Below, piece after piece: positions 1 through 8,017 of a stretch of 64,000 nucleotides of DNA; the first letter of the stretch is position 1; each line of letters starts with the position of its first letter. The stretch covers positions 90,664 through 154,663 of the forward strand of contig JAJPHG010000034.1 of assembly GCA_021325375.1 (NCBI GenBank), written 5' to 3'. The notes beneath the pieces are model-generated. The model was not told the origin of the DNA. It searched no databases and saw only the letters and a program-made list of their open reading frames with translations. A program made the position numbers and the translations under genes. This DNA is from Alphaproteobacteria bacterium (GTDB taxonomy: Bacteria > Pseudomonadota > Alphaproteobacteria > Micropepsales > Micropepsaceae).

Positions 1-92
1 CGGCGCTCGGGCTTGGCGCCGCCATCCTGTGGACCCTGCGCGGATGGTTGAGAGCGCGCGCAATTCTCGCTCGGCTGGAGCGCGCGCCGTGA
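1..92 (+). CDS. ccmD: CcmD, heme exporter small membrane protein (3' end only)
   Basis: The window opens inside this gene. The frame starting at base 3 encodes 29 residues up to the TGA at 90-92: a hydrophobic run (ALGLGAAILWTL) followed by a basic tail (RGWLRARAILARLE). This is the single membrane segment plus charged C-terminus expected of CcmD, which helps the CcmABC complex release holo-CcmE during cytochrome c maturation. The stop overlaps the GTG start of ccmG by four bases, the usual ccmCDG arrangement. The assignment rests on position and topology, because the protein is short and poorly conserved. Confidence 0.7.
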   Translation, partial: ALGLGAAILWTLRGWLRARAILARLERAP

Positions 93-637
93 AGTGGCTC
101 TACATCCTTCCCGCCGCGGGCTTCGCGGCGCTCGCGGGCTTCCTCTTCTACGCGATGCATCTCGAGGAAAAGAACCCCGATGCGGCGCTGCCCTCGGCCC
201 TGGTCGGCAAGCCCGCGCCGCGCCTGGAGCTTCCCGCGCTCGACGGCGCCGCGCAGGGCTTCGGTCCGCGCGAGCTGGCCTCTGGCCATGTCAGCGTCGT
301 CAACGTGTTCGCGTCGTGGTGCGTGCCCTGTCACAGCGAGGCGCCGCTGCTCGCCACGCTCGGCGGACGACCCGACTTCGCGCTCTACGGCCTGGTGCAG
401 AAGGACAGCCCGGAGAAGATCCGCGCCTTCCTCGCCGAGAACGGAAATCCGTTCCAGCGCATCGCGCTCGACGCCGACGGACGCGCCAGCATCGAGTGGG
501 GCGTCTATGGCGTGCCGGAAACTTTCGTCGTCGACGGAAACGGCATCGTGCGCGCGCGCATCGTGGGCGAGATCACGCAGGACGTGCTCGACAACCAGCT
601 CATGCCGGCGGTCAGGGCGGCGCGGCGCGGATCGTAA
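89..637 (+). CDS. ccmG: CcmG/DsbE, thiol:disulfide interchange protein of cytochrome c maturation
   Basis: Membrane-anchored periplasmic thioredoxin-like protein that keeps apocytochrome c or CcmH cysteines reduced before heme attachment. From the GTG at 89 the product is 182 residues: an N-terminal membrane anchor (about residues 3-22), then a thioredoxin fold with the active site NVFASWCVPC (Cys78 and Cys81) and a cis-proline region (YGVPETFVVDG). The GTG is preferred over an upstream ATG at 29 because it gives a four-base GTGA overlap with ccmD and places the anchor directly at the N-terminus. The cluster continues upstream outside the window. Confidence 0.92.
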   Translation: MKWLYILPAAGFAALAGFLFYAMHLEEKNPDAALPSALVGKPAPRLELPALDGAAQGFGPRELASGHVSVVNVFASWCVPCHSEAPLLATLGGRPDFALYGLVQKDSPEKIRAFLAENGNPFQRIALDADGRASIEWGVYGVPETFVVDGNGIVRARIVGEITQDVLDNQLMPAVRAARRGS

Positions 638-672
638 CCATTCGGAAACCATGATCTGCGAGCGTGGGCCGC

Positions 673-900
673 ATGCAGCTCAGCGCCGCCAATCTCCTTC
701 TTGCCGCGCAACAGGCGATACGCCCGGCGCCCCAGCCGAAGACGCCTGCTTTCGCGGCCGAGCTTTCCGGCGCGCAGAAGGACGACCTCTTCGCGCCGCT
801 CGACTTCAAGCAGACGGCCGAGCCCGCGCCGCAGCCGCGGCCGGCGCCTGCTCAAGCAGCGCCGTCGCGGCCAGGGTCGGCGCTCGATATCAGGATTTGA
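673..900 (+). CDS. Small hypothetical protein, proline/alanine-rich
   Basis: Predicted 75-residue protein starting MQLSAANLLLAAQQAI, with a short amphipathic N-terminus, a central FAPLDFKQ segment and Pro/Ala/Gln-rich stretches. It has no signal peptide or clear membrane helix. The frame is open and its third codon positions are strongly GC-biased, like neighbouring real genes. It follows ccmG by 35 bases and may be the last gene of that unit. I do not recognise a family; a flagellar or scaffold-type small protein is conceivable but unsupported. Confidence 0.45.
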   Translation: MQLSAANLLLAAQQAIRPAPQPKTPAFAAELSGAQKDDLFAPLDFKQTAEPAPQPRPAPAQAAPSRPGSALDIRI

Positions 901-934
901 AGACAAGGGGTTAGCTCTCGAGCAACCCACAATC

Positions 935-1024
935 GTCATGGCCGCCCTTGAGGCGGCCATCCAGAGTCATCTCGCTCGCTGACGCTCGCTTGCTGGGTGG
1001 CCGGGTCAAGCCCGGCCATGACGA
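935..1024. repeat. Paired intergenic palindrome, family A (copy 1)
   Basis: Two GC-rich palindromes face each other between convergent genes. The left one (936-961) reads ATGGCCGCC...GGCGGCCAT. The right one (991-1024) contains GGCCGGGTCAAGCCCGGCC. The outer ends (GTCATGGCC and GGCCATGAC) are complementary, so the whole block can fold on itself. The right half is repeated nearly exactly at 11163-11192 and 11299-11329. This is a REP/BIME-like element and probably serves as a bidirectional terminator here. Confidence 0.75.
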
Positions 1025-1041
1025 CCGGTTTAGAAGCGAAC

Positions 1042-1551
1042 TTACCCCCGCTTGCGGCGGCCGGCCTTGGCGCGGGGCTTGGCGCCGCCGTTCATCGCGT
1101 GCGCGTCGGCCGCGGACGCGATCTGGGCCAGCGCCTTGACGAAGCGGGCGCGGTCCGACGCCGGCAGCGCATCGAGCAGCGCGCGCTCGGCGCGCTCGGC
1201 GGCGAGCCGCGCGGAGCGCAACGCCTTGCGGCCGCTCGCGCTGATCGCCACCGCGTTGGCGCGCTGGTCCTCTTCCGTGCGCTCGCGCGAGAGCAATCCC
1301 TTCTCGACCATGCGCCGAGCCATCTCCGCCAGTGTCGAGCGGTCGATGCCCGTCATCTCCACGAGCGCGGTCTGGCTCACGCCCTCATTGTGCTCGAGCG
1401 CCGCGAGAACGGTGAATTGCTGCGTGGTGAGATCGCGCGCGCCCGGCTCCTGCGCGTAGAGATCGCCGTAATATTGCTGACAGCGCCGAATGAGATGCGA
1501 CGGCGCCTGTGCGAGATCGAACCCACCGTTCGGTCTGCGCTGAGCCTTCAT
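1042..1551 (-). CDS. MarR-family transcriptional regulator
   Basis: A 169-residue winged helix-turn-helix protein of the MarR family. After a short tail, LTTQQFTVLAALEHNEGVS opens the DNA-binding core; the recognition region follows (ALVEMTGIDRSTLAEMARRM) and then the wing (SRERTEEDQRANAVAISASG). The C-terminus is a basic tail (PRAKAGRRKRG). An upstream TTG at 1575 is in frame, but the ATG at 1551 has a GGGGGT ribosome-binding site at proper spacing and is chosen. A 7-bp-arm dyad lies just upstream and may be its own operator. The ligand is unknown. Confidence 0.88.
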   Translation of the reverse strand: MKAQRRPNGGFDLAQAPSHLIRRCQQYYGDLYAQEPGARDLTTQQFTVLAALEHNEGVSQTALVEMTGIDRSTLAEMARRMVEKGLLSRERTEEDQRANAVAISASGRKALRSARLAAERAERALLDALPASDRARFVKALAQIASAADAHAMNGGAKPRAKAGRRKRG

Positions 1552-1582
1552 GAAAGCACCCCCGGATTTTTCCAACGACTTG

Positions 1583-1603
1583 GCCGGCGTTCAATTCGCC
1601 GGC
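1583..1603. promoter_or_regulatory. Perfect dyad, candidate MarR operator
   Basis: GCCGGCG - 7-base AT-rich spacer - CGCCGGC, a perfect inverted repeat 32-52 bases upstream of the marR start and within the divergent space shared with the NUDIX gene. MarR proteins commonly bind such dyads in their own promoter. Function is inferred from symmetry and position only. Confidence 0.35.
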
Positions 1604-1785
1604 TCGCTACCACTCGACCCGCGAGACGCCGGGTGTTCCCTGATCGATTACGCTCGCGGGCTGGAGACTAGAACTGTGCGCGCCTCGGAACAACACTTCT
1701 CTATCGCGTTCCCGCCCAAGAAGGCAATGCGGGAATTGCATTTCGAACTTTTGTTTCATCCGCGCCTTGGGCACACTTTCCGCGC

Positions 1786-2328
1786 ATGCCCGAAAAACAT
1801 TCGCCGCTTCCGCCCCCGCCCGGTCCGCGCTTCGAGCGCCGCGTGCCGGAAGGAGACACAATGGAACGGTATGTCTGCGGCGATTGCGGCCATATCTATT
1901 ACAGCAACCCCAAGATCGTGGTGGGATCGGTCGTCGTTCACGAGGGCAGGATACTTCTCTGCCGCCGCGCCATAGAGCCGCGCAAGGGCTTCTGGACCTT
2001 GCCCGCCGGCTTCCTCGAAGAGCACGAGACGCCGCAGGACGGCGCGCGGCGCGAGGCGAAGGAAGAGGCGCAGTGCGACATCGTTCTCGATGCGTTGCTC
2101 GCAGTCTATGCCGTCGCGCGGATTTCGCAGGTGCAACTCATGTATCGGGCGCGGCTGGCTGCGCCCGGTTTCGCCGCCGGTCCCGAAAGCCTCGAAGTGC
2201 GCCTGTTCGCGTGGGAAGATATTCCGTGGACGGAGTTGGCGTTTCCCAGCGTCCGCTGGGCGCTGGACTACTACTGGACCACGAAGGACCAAGACATCTT
2301 CGCGCCGGGAAGCAACCCCGCCGCGTGA
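1786..2328 (+). CDS. NUDIX hydrolase with N-terminal zinc-ribbon-like segment
   Basis: Predicted 180-residue nucleoside-diphosphate-linked pyrophosphohydrolase. Residues about 26-40 (MERYVCGDCGHIYYSNP) match the short ribbon that precedes many NADH-pyrophosphatase-like NUDIX proteins. The NUDIX box runs from GFLEEHET through REAKEEA, with the metal-binding RE..EE residues in place. Substrate is unknown; the ribbon suggests NAD(H)- or ADP-ribose-type compounds. Transcribed divergently from marR. It abuts the convergent ispZ gene with no intervening base. Confidence 0.88.
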   Translation: MPEKHSPLPPPPGPRFERRVPEGDTMERYVCGDCGHIYYSNPKIVVGSVVVHEGRILLCRRAIEPRKGFWTLPAGFLEEHETPQDGARREAKEEAQCDIVLDALLAVYAVARISQVQLMYRARLAAPGFAAGPESLEVRLFAWEDIPWTELAFPSVRWALDYYWTTKDQDIFAPGSNPAA

Positions 2329-2895
2329 TCAGGAACTTTCGCCCGTCTTCTTCTCGTGCTCGGTCTGATGGCGCATCAGGAACGGCGCCTGGGTGAGGGA
2401 GAACAACAGGATGAGAGGCAGCACGCCCCACACCTTGAAGTCGACCCAGATGTGCTCCGGGAAATTGCGCCACACGATCTCGTTCGCGGTGGCGAGGACG
2501 AGAAAGAAAATTCCGTAGCGGAACGTCAGCGCGCGCCAGGCCGTGTCCGGCATCTCGAAGCCGAGCGAGAGAAGATATTTGAGGAACAGGCGGTTGACCG
2601 CCATCCCGCCGAGCAGCGTCAGCCCGAAGATCGCGTAGAGCACGGTCGGCTTCATCTTGATGAAGACGGTGTTCTTCGAATAGAGCGTGAGCCCGCCCAT
2701 GACCAGCACCAGCACCGCCGTCATGATCGGCACCGGCGAGAATTTGCGCTCGATCAGATAGTCGAGCGCGAGCGCCACCAGCACCGCAACCATGAAGACG
2801 CCCGTCGCGACATAGATGTCGAAGAAGCGGTAGGCGATGAAGAAGACGAACAGGGGCCCGAGGTCGAGGGCGAGACGGCGCAGTTGTGGATTCAT
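2329..2895 (-). CDS. ispZ: Inner-membrane septation protein IspZ/YciB
   Basis: A 188-residue polytopic inner-membrane protein with five or six hydrophobic segments and the family signatures LGPLFVFFIAY near the N-terminus and EIVWRNFPEHIWVDFKVWG near the C-terminus. YciB/IspZ proteins interact with division and elongation proteins and affect septation and envelope integrity. Its start overlaps the ftsY stop by four bases, so it is the last gene of the dapF-mtaB-ftsY-ispZ operon, an arrangement common in Alphaproteobacteria. Confidence 0.9.
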   Translation of the reverse strand: MNPQLRRLALDLGPLFVFFIAYRFFDIYVATGVFMVAVLVALALDYLIERKFSPVPIMTAVLVLVMGGLTLYSKNTVFIKMKPTVLYAIFGLTLLGGMAVNRLFLKYLLSLGFEMPDTAWRALTFRYGIFFLVLATANEIVWRNFPEHIWVDFKVWGVLPLILLFSLTQAPFLMRHQTEHEKKTGESS

Positions 2896-3836
2896 GACGC
2901 ACCCGTCAAGGCTTTGGCGAAATTTTCGGCCACGAACACCTGCAGGTCGTCCTCGCCTTCGCCGACCCCGATGAAATGGATCGGCAGGCCGAACCTGGCC
3001 GCGAGCGCGACCAGGATGCCGCCCTTGGCCGTGCCGTCGAGCTTGGTCATCACCAGCCCGGTCAAGGGTGCTGCGTTCTTGAAGGCTTCCACCTGCTGGA
3101 TGGCGTTCTGTCCGGTCGTCGCATCGAGCACCAGCAGCACGGCATGCGGCGCGCTCGCGTCGAGCTTGCGAATGACACGCACGATCTTCTCCAGCTCGGC
3201 CATCAGCCCGGCCTTGTTCTGCAATCGTCCAGCGGTATCGATCAGGAGCACGTCGGCATTGGCTGTGCGCGCCCGGGCGAGCGCGTCATAGGCGAGCCCG
3301 GCAGCATCCGCACCCGCGGCGCCCGCCACGACCTCGGCGCCGACGCGCTCGCCCCAGATCTGCAACTGCTCGATGGCGGCGGCGCGAAACGTGTCGCCGG
3401 CGGCGAGCATCACTTCGAGCTTTTGCCGCGCCAGGTGCTTGGCGAGCTTGCCGATGGTCGTGGTCTTGCCCGTGCCGTTGACGCCCGCGACGAGGATCAC
3501 GAACGGCGCCTTGGCGCGGTCCACCACGAGCGGCTGCTCGACGGGCTTGAGGATCTTGGTGATCTCCGCCGCGAGCAGGCGCTTCAGGTCGTAGTCGGAG
3601 ATGGTGGCGTCGTAGCGGTCCTGCCCGATCGCCTGGGTGATCGCCTGCGCCTGCGCGGCGCCGAGATCGGCGCGGATCAGCGCCTCTTCCAGCTCGGCCA
3701 GCGTCGTCGCGTCGAGCTTGCGGCCCACGAAGATGCCCGTGACCGCATCGCTCAACCCCGCGGTCGAGCGCGACAAGCCTTCCTTGAGCCGCTCGAACAG
3801 GGTCAGCGGAGGAGGCGCTTCGCCGTACGTCCTCAT
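2892..3836 (-). CDS. ftsY: Signal recognition particle receptor FtsY
   Basis: SRP-receptor GTPase that docks ribosome-nascent chain-SRP complexes at the membrane. The 314-residue product has a four-helix N domain (from LFERLKEGLSRS) followed by the G domain: G1 GVNGTGKTTTIGK, insertion-box region AAGDTFRAAAIEQL, G3 DTAGRL, G4 TKLDGTAKGG and a C-terminal GVGEGEDDLQVF. The long acidic A domain of E. coli FtsY is absent, as in many alphaproteobacteria. It overlaps both mtaB and ispZ by four bases. Its partner Ffh is encoded about 8 kb away. Confidence 0.97.
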   Translation of the reverse strand: MRTYGEAPPPLTLFERLKEGLSRSTAGLSDAVTGIFVGRKLDATTLAELEEALIRADLGAAQAQAITQAIGQDRYDATISDYDLKRLLAAEITKILKPVEQPLVVDRAKAPFVILVAGVNGTGKTTTIGKLAKHLARQKLEVMLAAGDTFRAAAIEQLQIWGERVGAEVVAGAAGADAAGLAYDALARARTANADVLLIDTAGRLQNKAGLMAELEKIVRVIRKLDASAPHAVLLVLDATTGQNAIQQVEAFKNAAPLTGLVMTKLDGTAKGGILVALAARFGLPIHFIGVGEGEDDLQVFVAENFAKALTGAS

Positions 3837-5056
3837 GCGACGAGGTGCTCCCGCGTGGCGCCGGTGATGCGGACGGTGTGGAGGCCTTCGCCCGGCACGT
3901 CGTGCAACTTCACCGGCGCGAAGCAGGGCGTGCGGCCCTGGCCGGACTTCTCCATCAGCACGGCCTGCGTCGTGCCGACCAAAGCCGCGAGGCGGCGGCC
4001 GAGCGCGTCCTCGCCCATCGCGCGCAGGCGGGCCGCGCGTGCCTTGACGAGGGCGCGGTCGAGCTGCGGCATGCGCGCCGCGGGCGTGCGACTGCGTGCG
4101 CTGAACGGGAAGACGTGCAGGAACGAAAGCCCCGCGTCGTCGACGAGCTTCACGGAATTCTCGAACATCGCTTCCGTCTCGGTCGGGAAGCCCGCGATCA
4201 GATCGGCGCCGAACGCGGCCTCGGGCCGCAACCGACGCACGGCGTCGCAGAACGCAATCGTGTCGGCGCGCGCATGGCGGCGCTTCATGCGCTTCAGGAT
4301 CATGTCGTCGCCGGACTGCGCCGAGAGATGGAAATGCGGCATCAGCCGTTCCTCCTCGGCGATGGCGCGCATCAGCTCGTCATCGGCCTCGATGGAGTCG
4401 ATGGAGGAGATGCGCAGACGCTTCACCGCGGGCACGAGCTTGAGGATCTTGCGCACGAGCAGGCCGAGCGTCGGGGTGCCCGGGAGGTCGGCGCCGTAGG
4501 AGGTGAGGTCGACGCCGGTGAGCACGATCTCGGCGAAGCCCTTTTCGGTCAGCCTGCGCGCCTCGTCGACGACGGCGCCCATCGCGACGCCGCGCGAATT
4601 GCCGCGGCCGTAAGGGATGATGCAGAAGGTGCAGCGGTGATCGCAGCCGTTCTGCACCTGCAGGAAGGCTCGCGCGCGACCGTCGAAACTGTCGACGAAC
4701 TGCGAAGCGGTTTCCTTCACCGACATGATGTCGTTGACGCGCACGCGCTCGCCGAGATCGAAATAGGAGTGCGCCTCCAGCTTCTCGGCGTTGCCCAGCA
4801 CCGCGTCGACCTCCGCCATGCCGGCATAGGTCTGCGGCTCGGTCTGCGCCGCGCAGCCGGTGACGATGATGCGCGCGCCCGGGCGCTCGCGGCGGGCCTT
4901 GCGGATCGCCTGGCGCGACTGGCGCACCGCCTCCGCCGTCACTGCGCAGGTGTTGAACACGATCGCGTCGTCGAGCCCCGCTTCCGCAGCGCGCGCCTTC
5001 ACCGCCTCGGATTCATAGGCGTTCAGCCGGCAGCCGAAGGTCACGACATCGATCAC
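3833..5056 (-). CDS. mtaB: tRNA t6A37 methylthiotransferase MtaB
   Basis: Radical-SAM enzyme that adds a methylthio group to t6A37 of ANN-decoding tRNAs. The 407-residue protein shows the order typical of the family: an N-terminal UPF0004 domain with three cysteines for the auxiliary cluster (FGCRLNAYES, NTCAVT, GCAAQ), then the radical SAM CxxxCxxC motif (GCDHRCTFCIIPYGRG), then a C-terminal TRAM-like region. The CAVTAEAVRQSRQ pattern fits MtaB rather than MiaB or RimO. It overlaps dapF and ftsY by four bases each. Confidence 0.93.
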   Translation of the reverse strand: MIDVVTFGCRLNAYESEAVKARAAEAGLDDAIVFNTCAVTAEAVRQSRQAIRKARRERPGARIIVTGCAAQTEPQTYAGMAEVDAVLGNAEKLEAHSYFDLGERVRVNDIMSVKETASQFVDSFDGRARAFLQVQNGCDHRCTFCIIPYGRGNSRGVAMGAVVDEARRLTEKGFAEIVLTGVDLTSYGADLPGTPTLGLLVRKILKLVPAVKRLRISSIDSIEADDELMRAIAEEERLMPHFHLSAQSGDDMILKRMKRRHARADTIAFCDAVRRLRPEAAFGADLIAGFPTETEAMFENSVKLVDDAGLSFLHVFPFSARSRTPAARMPQLDRALVKARAARLRAMGEDALGRRLAALVGTTQAVLMEKSGQGRTPCFAPVKLHDVPGEGLHTVRITGATREHLVA

Positions 5057-5853
5057 GACGCATAGTCCTTGAGGTCGACCTCGCCCTTGAAGGCGAGCGT
5101 CGCCGGGCCGGTCATCAGCATCCGTCCGTCGCGCAGCTCGATGGTCAACGTTCCGCCGTCAAGCTCGACCTCGACCTTGTCGTCGACGAGCCCGCGCCTG
5201 TATGCCGCCACGGCCACGGCGCAAGCGCCGGTGCCGCAGGCGCTGGTGATGCCGACGCCGCGCTCCCACACCCGCATGACGAGATGGCCGCGGTCGCGCA
5301 CGGTGACGACCTCGACATTGGTGCGCGCGGGGAACATCGGATGGGCTTCGAGCTTGGGCCCGAGCGCCGCCACGTCGCCGGCGAACAGCACGCAATGCGG
5401 ATTGCCCACATTCACCGCGGCCGCCTCCAGCCCGTCGATCTCGAAACGGTTGGTGTCGACGTCCTTCGCAAGCGGGATCGACTGCCAGTCGAAACGCGGC
5501 GCGCCCATGTCGACCGTGACGTTGCCGCCTCCCGCATTCGTGCAGGCGAGCAGGCCGCCGGGCGTGTCGATGACGACGCGGTCGCGGTCCGTCTCTTCCA
5601 TCAGAAGGCGCGCGACACAGCGCGTGGCGTTGCCGCAGCTCTCCACCTCGCCGCCGTCCGCGTTGTAGATGCGCATCACGGCGTCGGCACCATTGCGTCC
5701 CTCGCGTATCACGATCACTTGATCGCAGCCGATCCCGAAACGCCGGTCGGCCAAGGCCTTCGCGCTCGCCGCGTCGAGCGCGAGCCCGCGCCCGCGCGCG
5801 TCGAAGACGACGAAGTTGTTGCCGAGCCCGTGCATTTTCAAGAAGGCCGTCAT
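5053..5853 (-). CDS. dapF: Diaminopimelate epimerase
   Basis: Converts LL- to meso-diaminopimelate in lysine and peptidoglycan biosynthesis. The 266-residue protein has the standard start MHGLGNNFVVFD and both catalytic cysteine motifs, VESCGNATRC in the N-terminal half and SACGTGACAV in the C-terminal half. It is the first gene of the leftward operon dapF-mtaB-ftsY-ispZ. The short space to the divergent peptidase gene (47 bases) contains TATATAG, read leftward as a plausible -10 region. Confidence 0.97.
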   Translation of the reverse strand: MTAFLKMHGLGNNFVVFDARGRGLALDAASAKALADRRFGIGCDQVIVIREGRNGADAVMRIYNADGGEVESCGNATRCVARLLMEETDRDRVVIDTPGGLLACTNAGGGNVTVDMGAPRFDWQSIPLAKDVDTNRFEIDGLEAAAVNVGNPHCVLFAGDVAALGPKLEAHPMFPARTNVEVVTVRDRGHLVMRVWERGVGITSACGTGACAVAVAAYRRGLVDDKVEVELDGGTLTIELRDGRMLMTGPATLAFKGEVDLKDYAS

Positions 5854-5900
5854 AGCGTCTATATAGGCGGATGCGTCCTGCCGGACTAGGGGAGTAATCG

Positions 5901-8006
5901 ATGCGCGTTTCTTTGTGGGTTTTGGGCTTCTTAGGTCTCGCCTCCGCGGCGCTGGCGGTGACGGACGACGACCCCAATTACTGGCTTTCCGACATCCACG
6001 GCGAGAAGGCGCAGGCCTGGGTCAAGCAGCAGAACGTCAAGAGCGAAGCCGAGCTCAAATCCGGTCCGGAGTACGCAGCCGACCGCGCGGCGATCCTGAA
6101 ATCCCTCGACACCAAGGACCGCATCGCGCTGGGCAATCTCGACCACGGCAAGCTCTACAATTTCTGGCAGGACGCGGGCCATGTGCGCGGGCTATGGCGG
6201 CGCGCGGCGCTCGCCGAGTACCGCAAGGCGGACCCGAAGTGGGAGGTGCTGCTCGACGTCGACAAGCTCGACGCAGACCAGCACAAGGACTGGGTGTTTC
6301 AGGGCGCGCAATGCACGCCGTCCGACAAGCGCTGCCTGGTCAGGCTCTCGCCCGGCGGCGGCGACGCGTCCGAGGCGCGCGAGTTCGATCCCAAGACGCA
6401 CCAACTGCTCGCGGACGGCTTCGAGCTCGCCGCCGCCAAGTCGAGCGCCGCCTATGTCGACGAGGACACGATCCTGTTCGCGACCGATTTCGGCCCCGGC
6501 ACGATGACGAAGTCCTCCTATCCCAGGATCATGAAGCTGTGGCATCGCGGACAGAAGATCGCCGACGCCAAGAAAGTGTTCGAGGTGGGCGAGGACGACA
6601 TCTCGGTGCGCGACGTGGTCCTGCACGGTCCCGGCGGCGAGACCAATGCGCGCTCCACCGTCCTTGTCGAGCGCGGCGTGAGCTTCTTCCAGAACGAATA
6701 CTATTTCATGGCCGCGGACGGCACGACGACCAAGCTGCCATTGCCGCTCGGCGTCATCCTGAACGGCGCGACCAAGGGCAATCTGATCCTGACGCTGCGC
6801 GAGGATTGGATGGGCCATGTCAAGGGCTCACTGATCGCGTTCCCGCTGCACGAATTCCTGAAGACCCACAAGATGCCCGCCGTGGCGCCGCTCGCGGCCC
6901 CAGACGCGCACGGCACCATCGACAGCGTGCAGCCCGGCCGCGATGCGGTCTATGCCTCGGTGTTCCACGACGTGACGGGCAGCGTGCACGTCTTCAAGCC
7001 CGTGAGCGGCAAGTGGAGCGACACGACGCTCGACCTGCCCAAGGGCGGCTCGACGACGGTGGTGACCGCCGACGATTGGGGCACGGGCGCGCTCTTCACC
7101 TATGAGAGCTTCCTGGTGCCACCGACGCTCTTTGAGGACGCCGGCGACGGCAAACCGAAAGCGATCAAGTCTCAGGCGCCTTTGTTCGACGCCTCCGGCA
7201 TGGTCAGCGAACAGTTCTGGGTGACCTCGAACGACGGCACGAAGGTCCCGTACTTCCTGATCCACAAGAAGACCGCGGCCCACGACGTGCCGACGATCCT
7301 GTATTCCTATGGCGGCTTCGAGCTGTCGCTGACGCCCTGGTACTGGGACGACGGCCACCGTCCGCTGGATGCGGGGCAGGTTTGGCTGAACAAGGGCGGC
7401 GCCATCGCGGTCGCCAACATCCGCGGCGGGGGAGAGTTCGGTCCGGCTTGGCATCAGGCGGCGCTCAAGGCCAACCGCCAGAAGGCGTTCGACGACTTCG
7501 CCTCGGTGGGCAAAGACCTGGAGACGCGCGGGTTCACCACGCCTGCGCATCTGGGCATCGTCGGCGCCTCGAACGGCGGCGTGCTGACGACGGTGACGAT
7601 GACGCAGCATCCGGAACTCCTGAACGCGGTGGTCAGCCAGCGCCCGCTCGTCGACATGCTGCGCTACACGCGCTTCGGCGCGGGCGCGTCGTGGGTCGAG
7701 GAATACGGCGATCCGGACAAGCCGGCAGACCGCGCCTATATCGAGAAGTACTCCGCCTATCAGAACGTCAAGCCGGAGGTGAAATATCCAGGCATCCTCT
7801 TCATCACCGAGACCAGCGACGACCGCGTGACGCCGATCTGGGCGCGCATGATGGCGGCGAAGATGGAGGCCCAAGGCCACGACGTGCTGTTCAACGAGTC
7901 GGCGGAAGGCGGCCATGGCCCGGGCTCGACCAACGCGGCGCAGGCCGACATGTGGGCCTTGTCCTATGTCTATCTCGGGCGGAAGCTCGGGCTCACCGCG
8001 CACTAA
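5901..8006 (+). CDS. Exported S9A prolyl oligopeptidase (first of a tandem pair)
   Basis: A 701-residue serine peptidase with a signal peptide (MRVSLWVLGFLGLASAALA), so probably periplasmic. The N-terminal part is the propeller region; the C-terminal alpha/beta-hydrolase domain begins near residue 450 (ILYSYGGFELS). The catalytic triad is readable: Ser557 in GASNGG, Asp641 in SDDRVTP and His672 in GGHGPG. The family cleaves short proline-containing peptides. AGGGGAG precedes the ATG. A close paralogue follows after 11 bases, so the two were probably produced by tandem duplication and are co-transcribed. Confidence 0.93.
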   Translation: MRVSLWVLGFLGLASAALAVTDDDPNYWLSDIHGEKAQAWVKQQNVKSEAELKSGPEYAADRAAILKSLDTKDRIALGNLDHGKLYNFWQDAGHVRGLWRRAALAEYRKADPKWEVLLDVDKLDADQHKDWVFQGAQCTPSDKRCLVRLSPGGGDASEAREFDPKTHQLLADGFELAAAKSSAAYVDEDTILFATDFGPGTMTKSSYPRIMKLWHRGQKIADAKKVFEVGEDDISVRDVVLHGPGGETNARSTVLVERGVSFFQNEYYFMAADGTTTKLPLPLGVILNGATKGNLILTLREDWMGHVKGSLIAFPLHEFLKTHKMPAVAPLAAPDAHGTIDSVQPGRDAVYASVFHDVTGSVHVFKPVSGKWSDTTLDLPKGGSTTVVTADDWGTGALFTYESFLVPPTLFEDAGDGKPKAIKSQAPLFDASGMVSEQFWVTSNDGTKVPYFLIHKKTAAHDVPTILYSYGGFELSLTPWYWDDGHRPLDAGQVWLNKGGAIAVANIRGGGEFGPAWHQAALKANRQKAFDDFASVGKDLETRGFTTPAHLGIVGASNGGVLTTVTMTQHPELLNAVVSQRPLVDMLRYTRFGAGASWVEEYGDPDKPADRAYIEKYSAYQNVKPEVKYPGILFITETSDDRVTPIWARMMAAKMEAQGHDVLFNESAEGGHGPGSTNAAQADMWALSYVYLGRKLGLTAH

Positions 8007-8017
8007 GGGGGATGACG

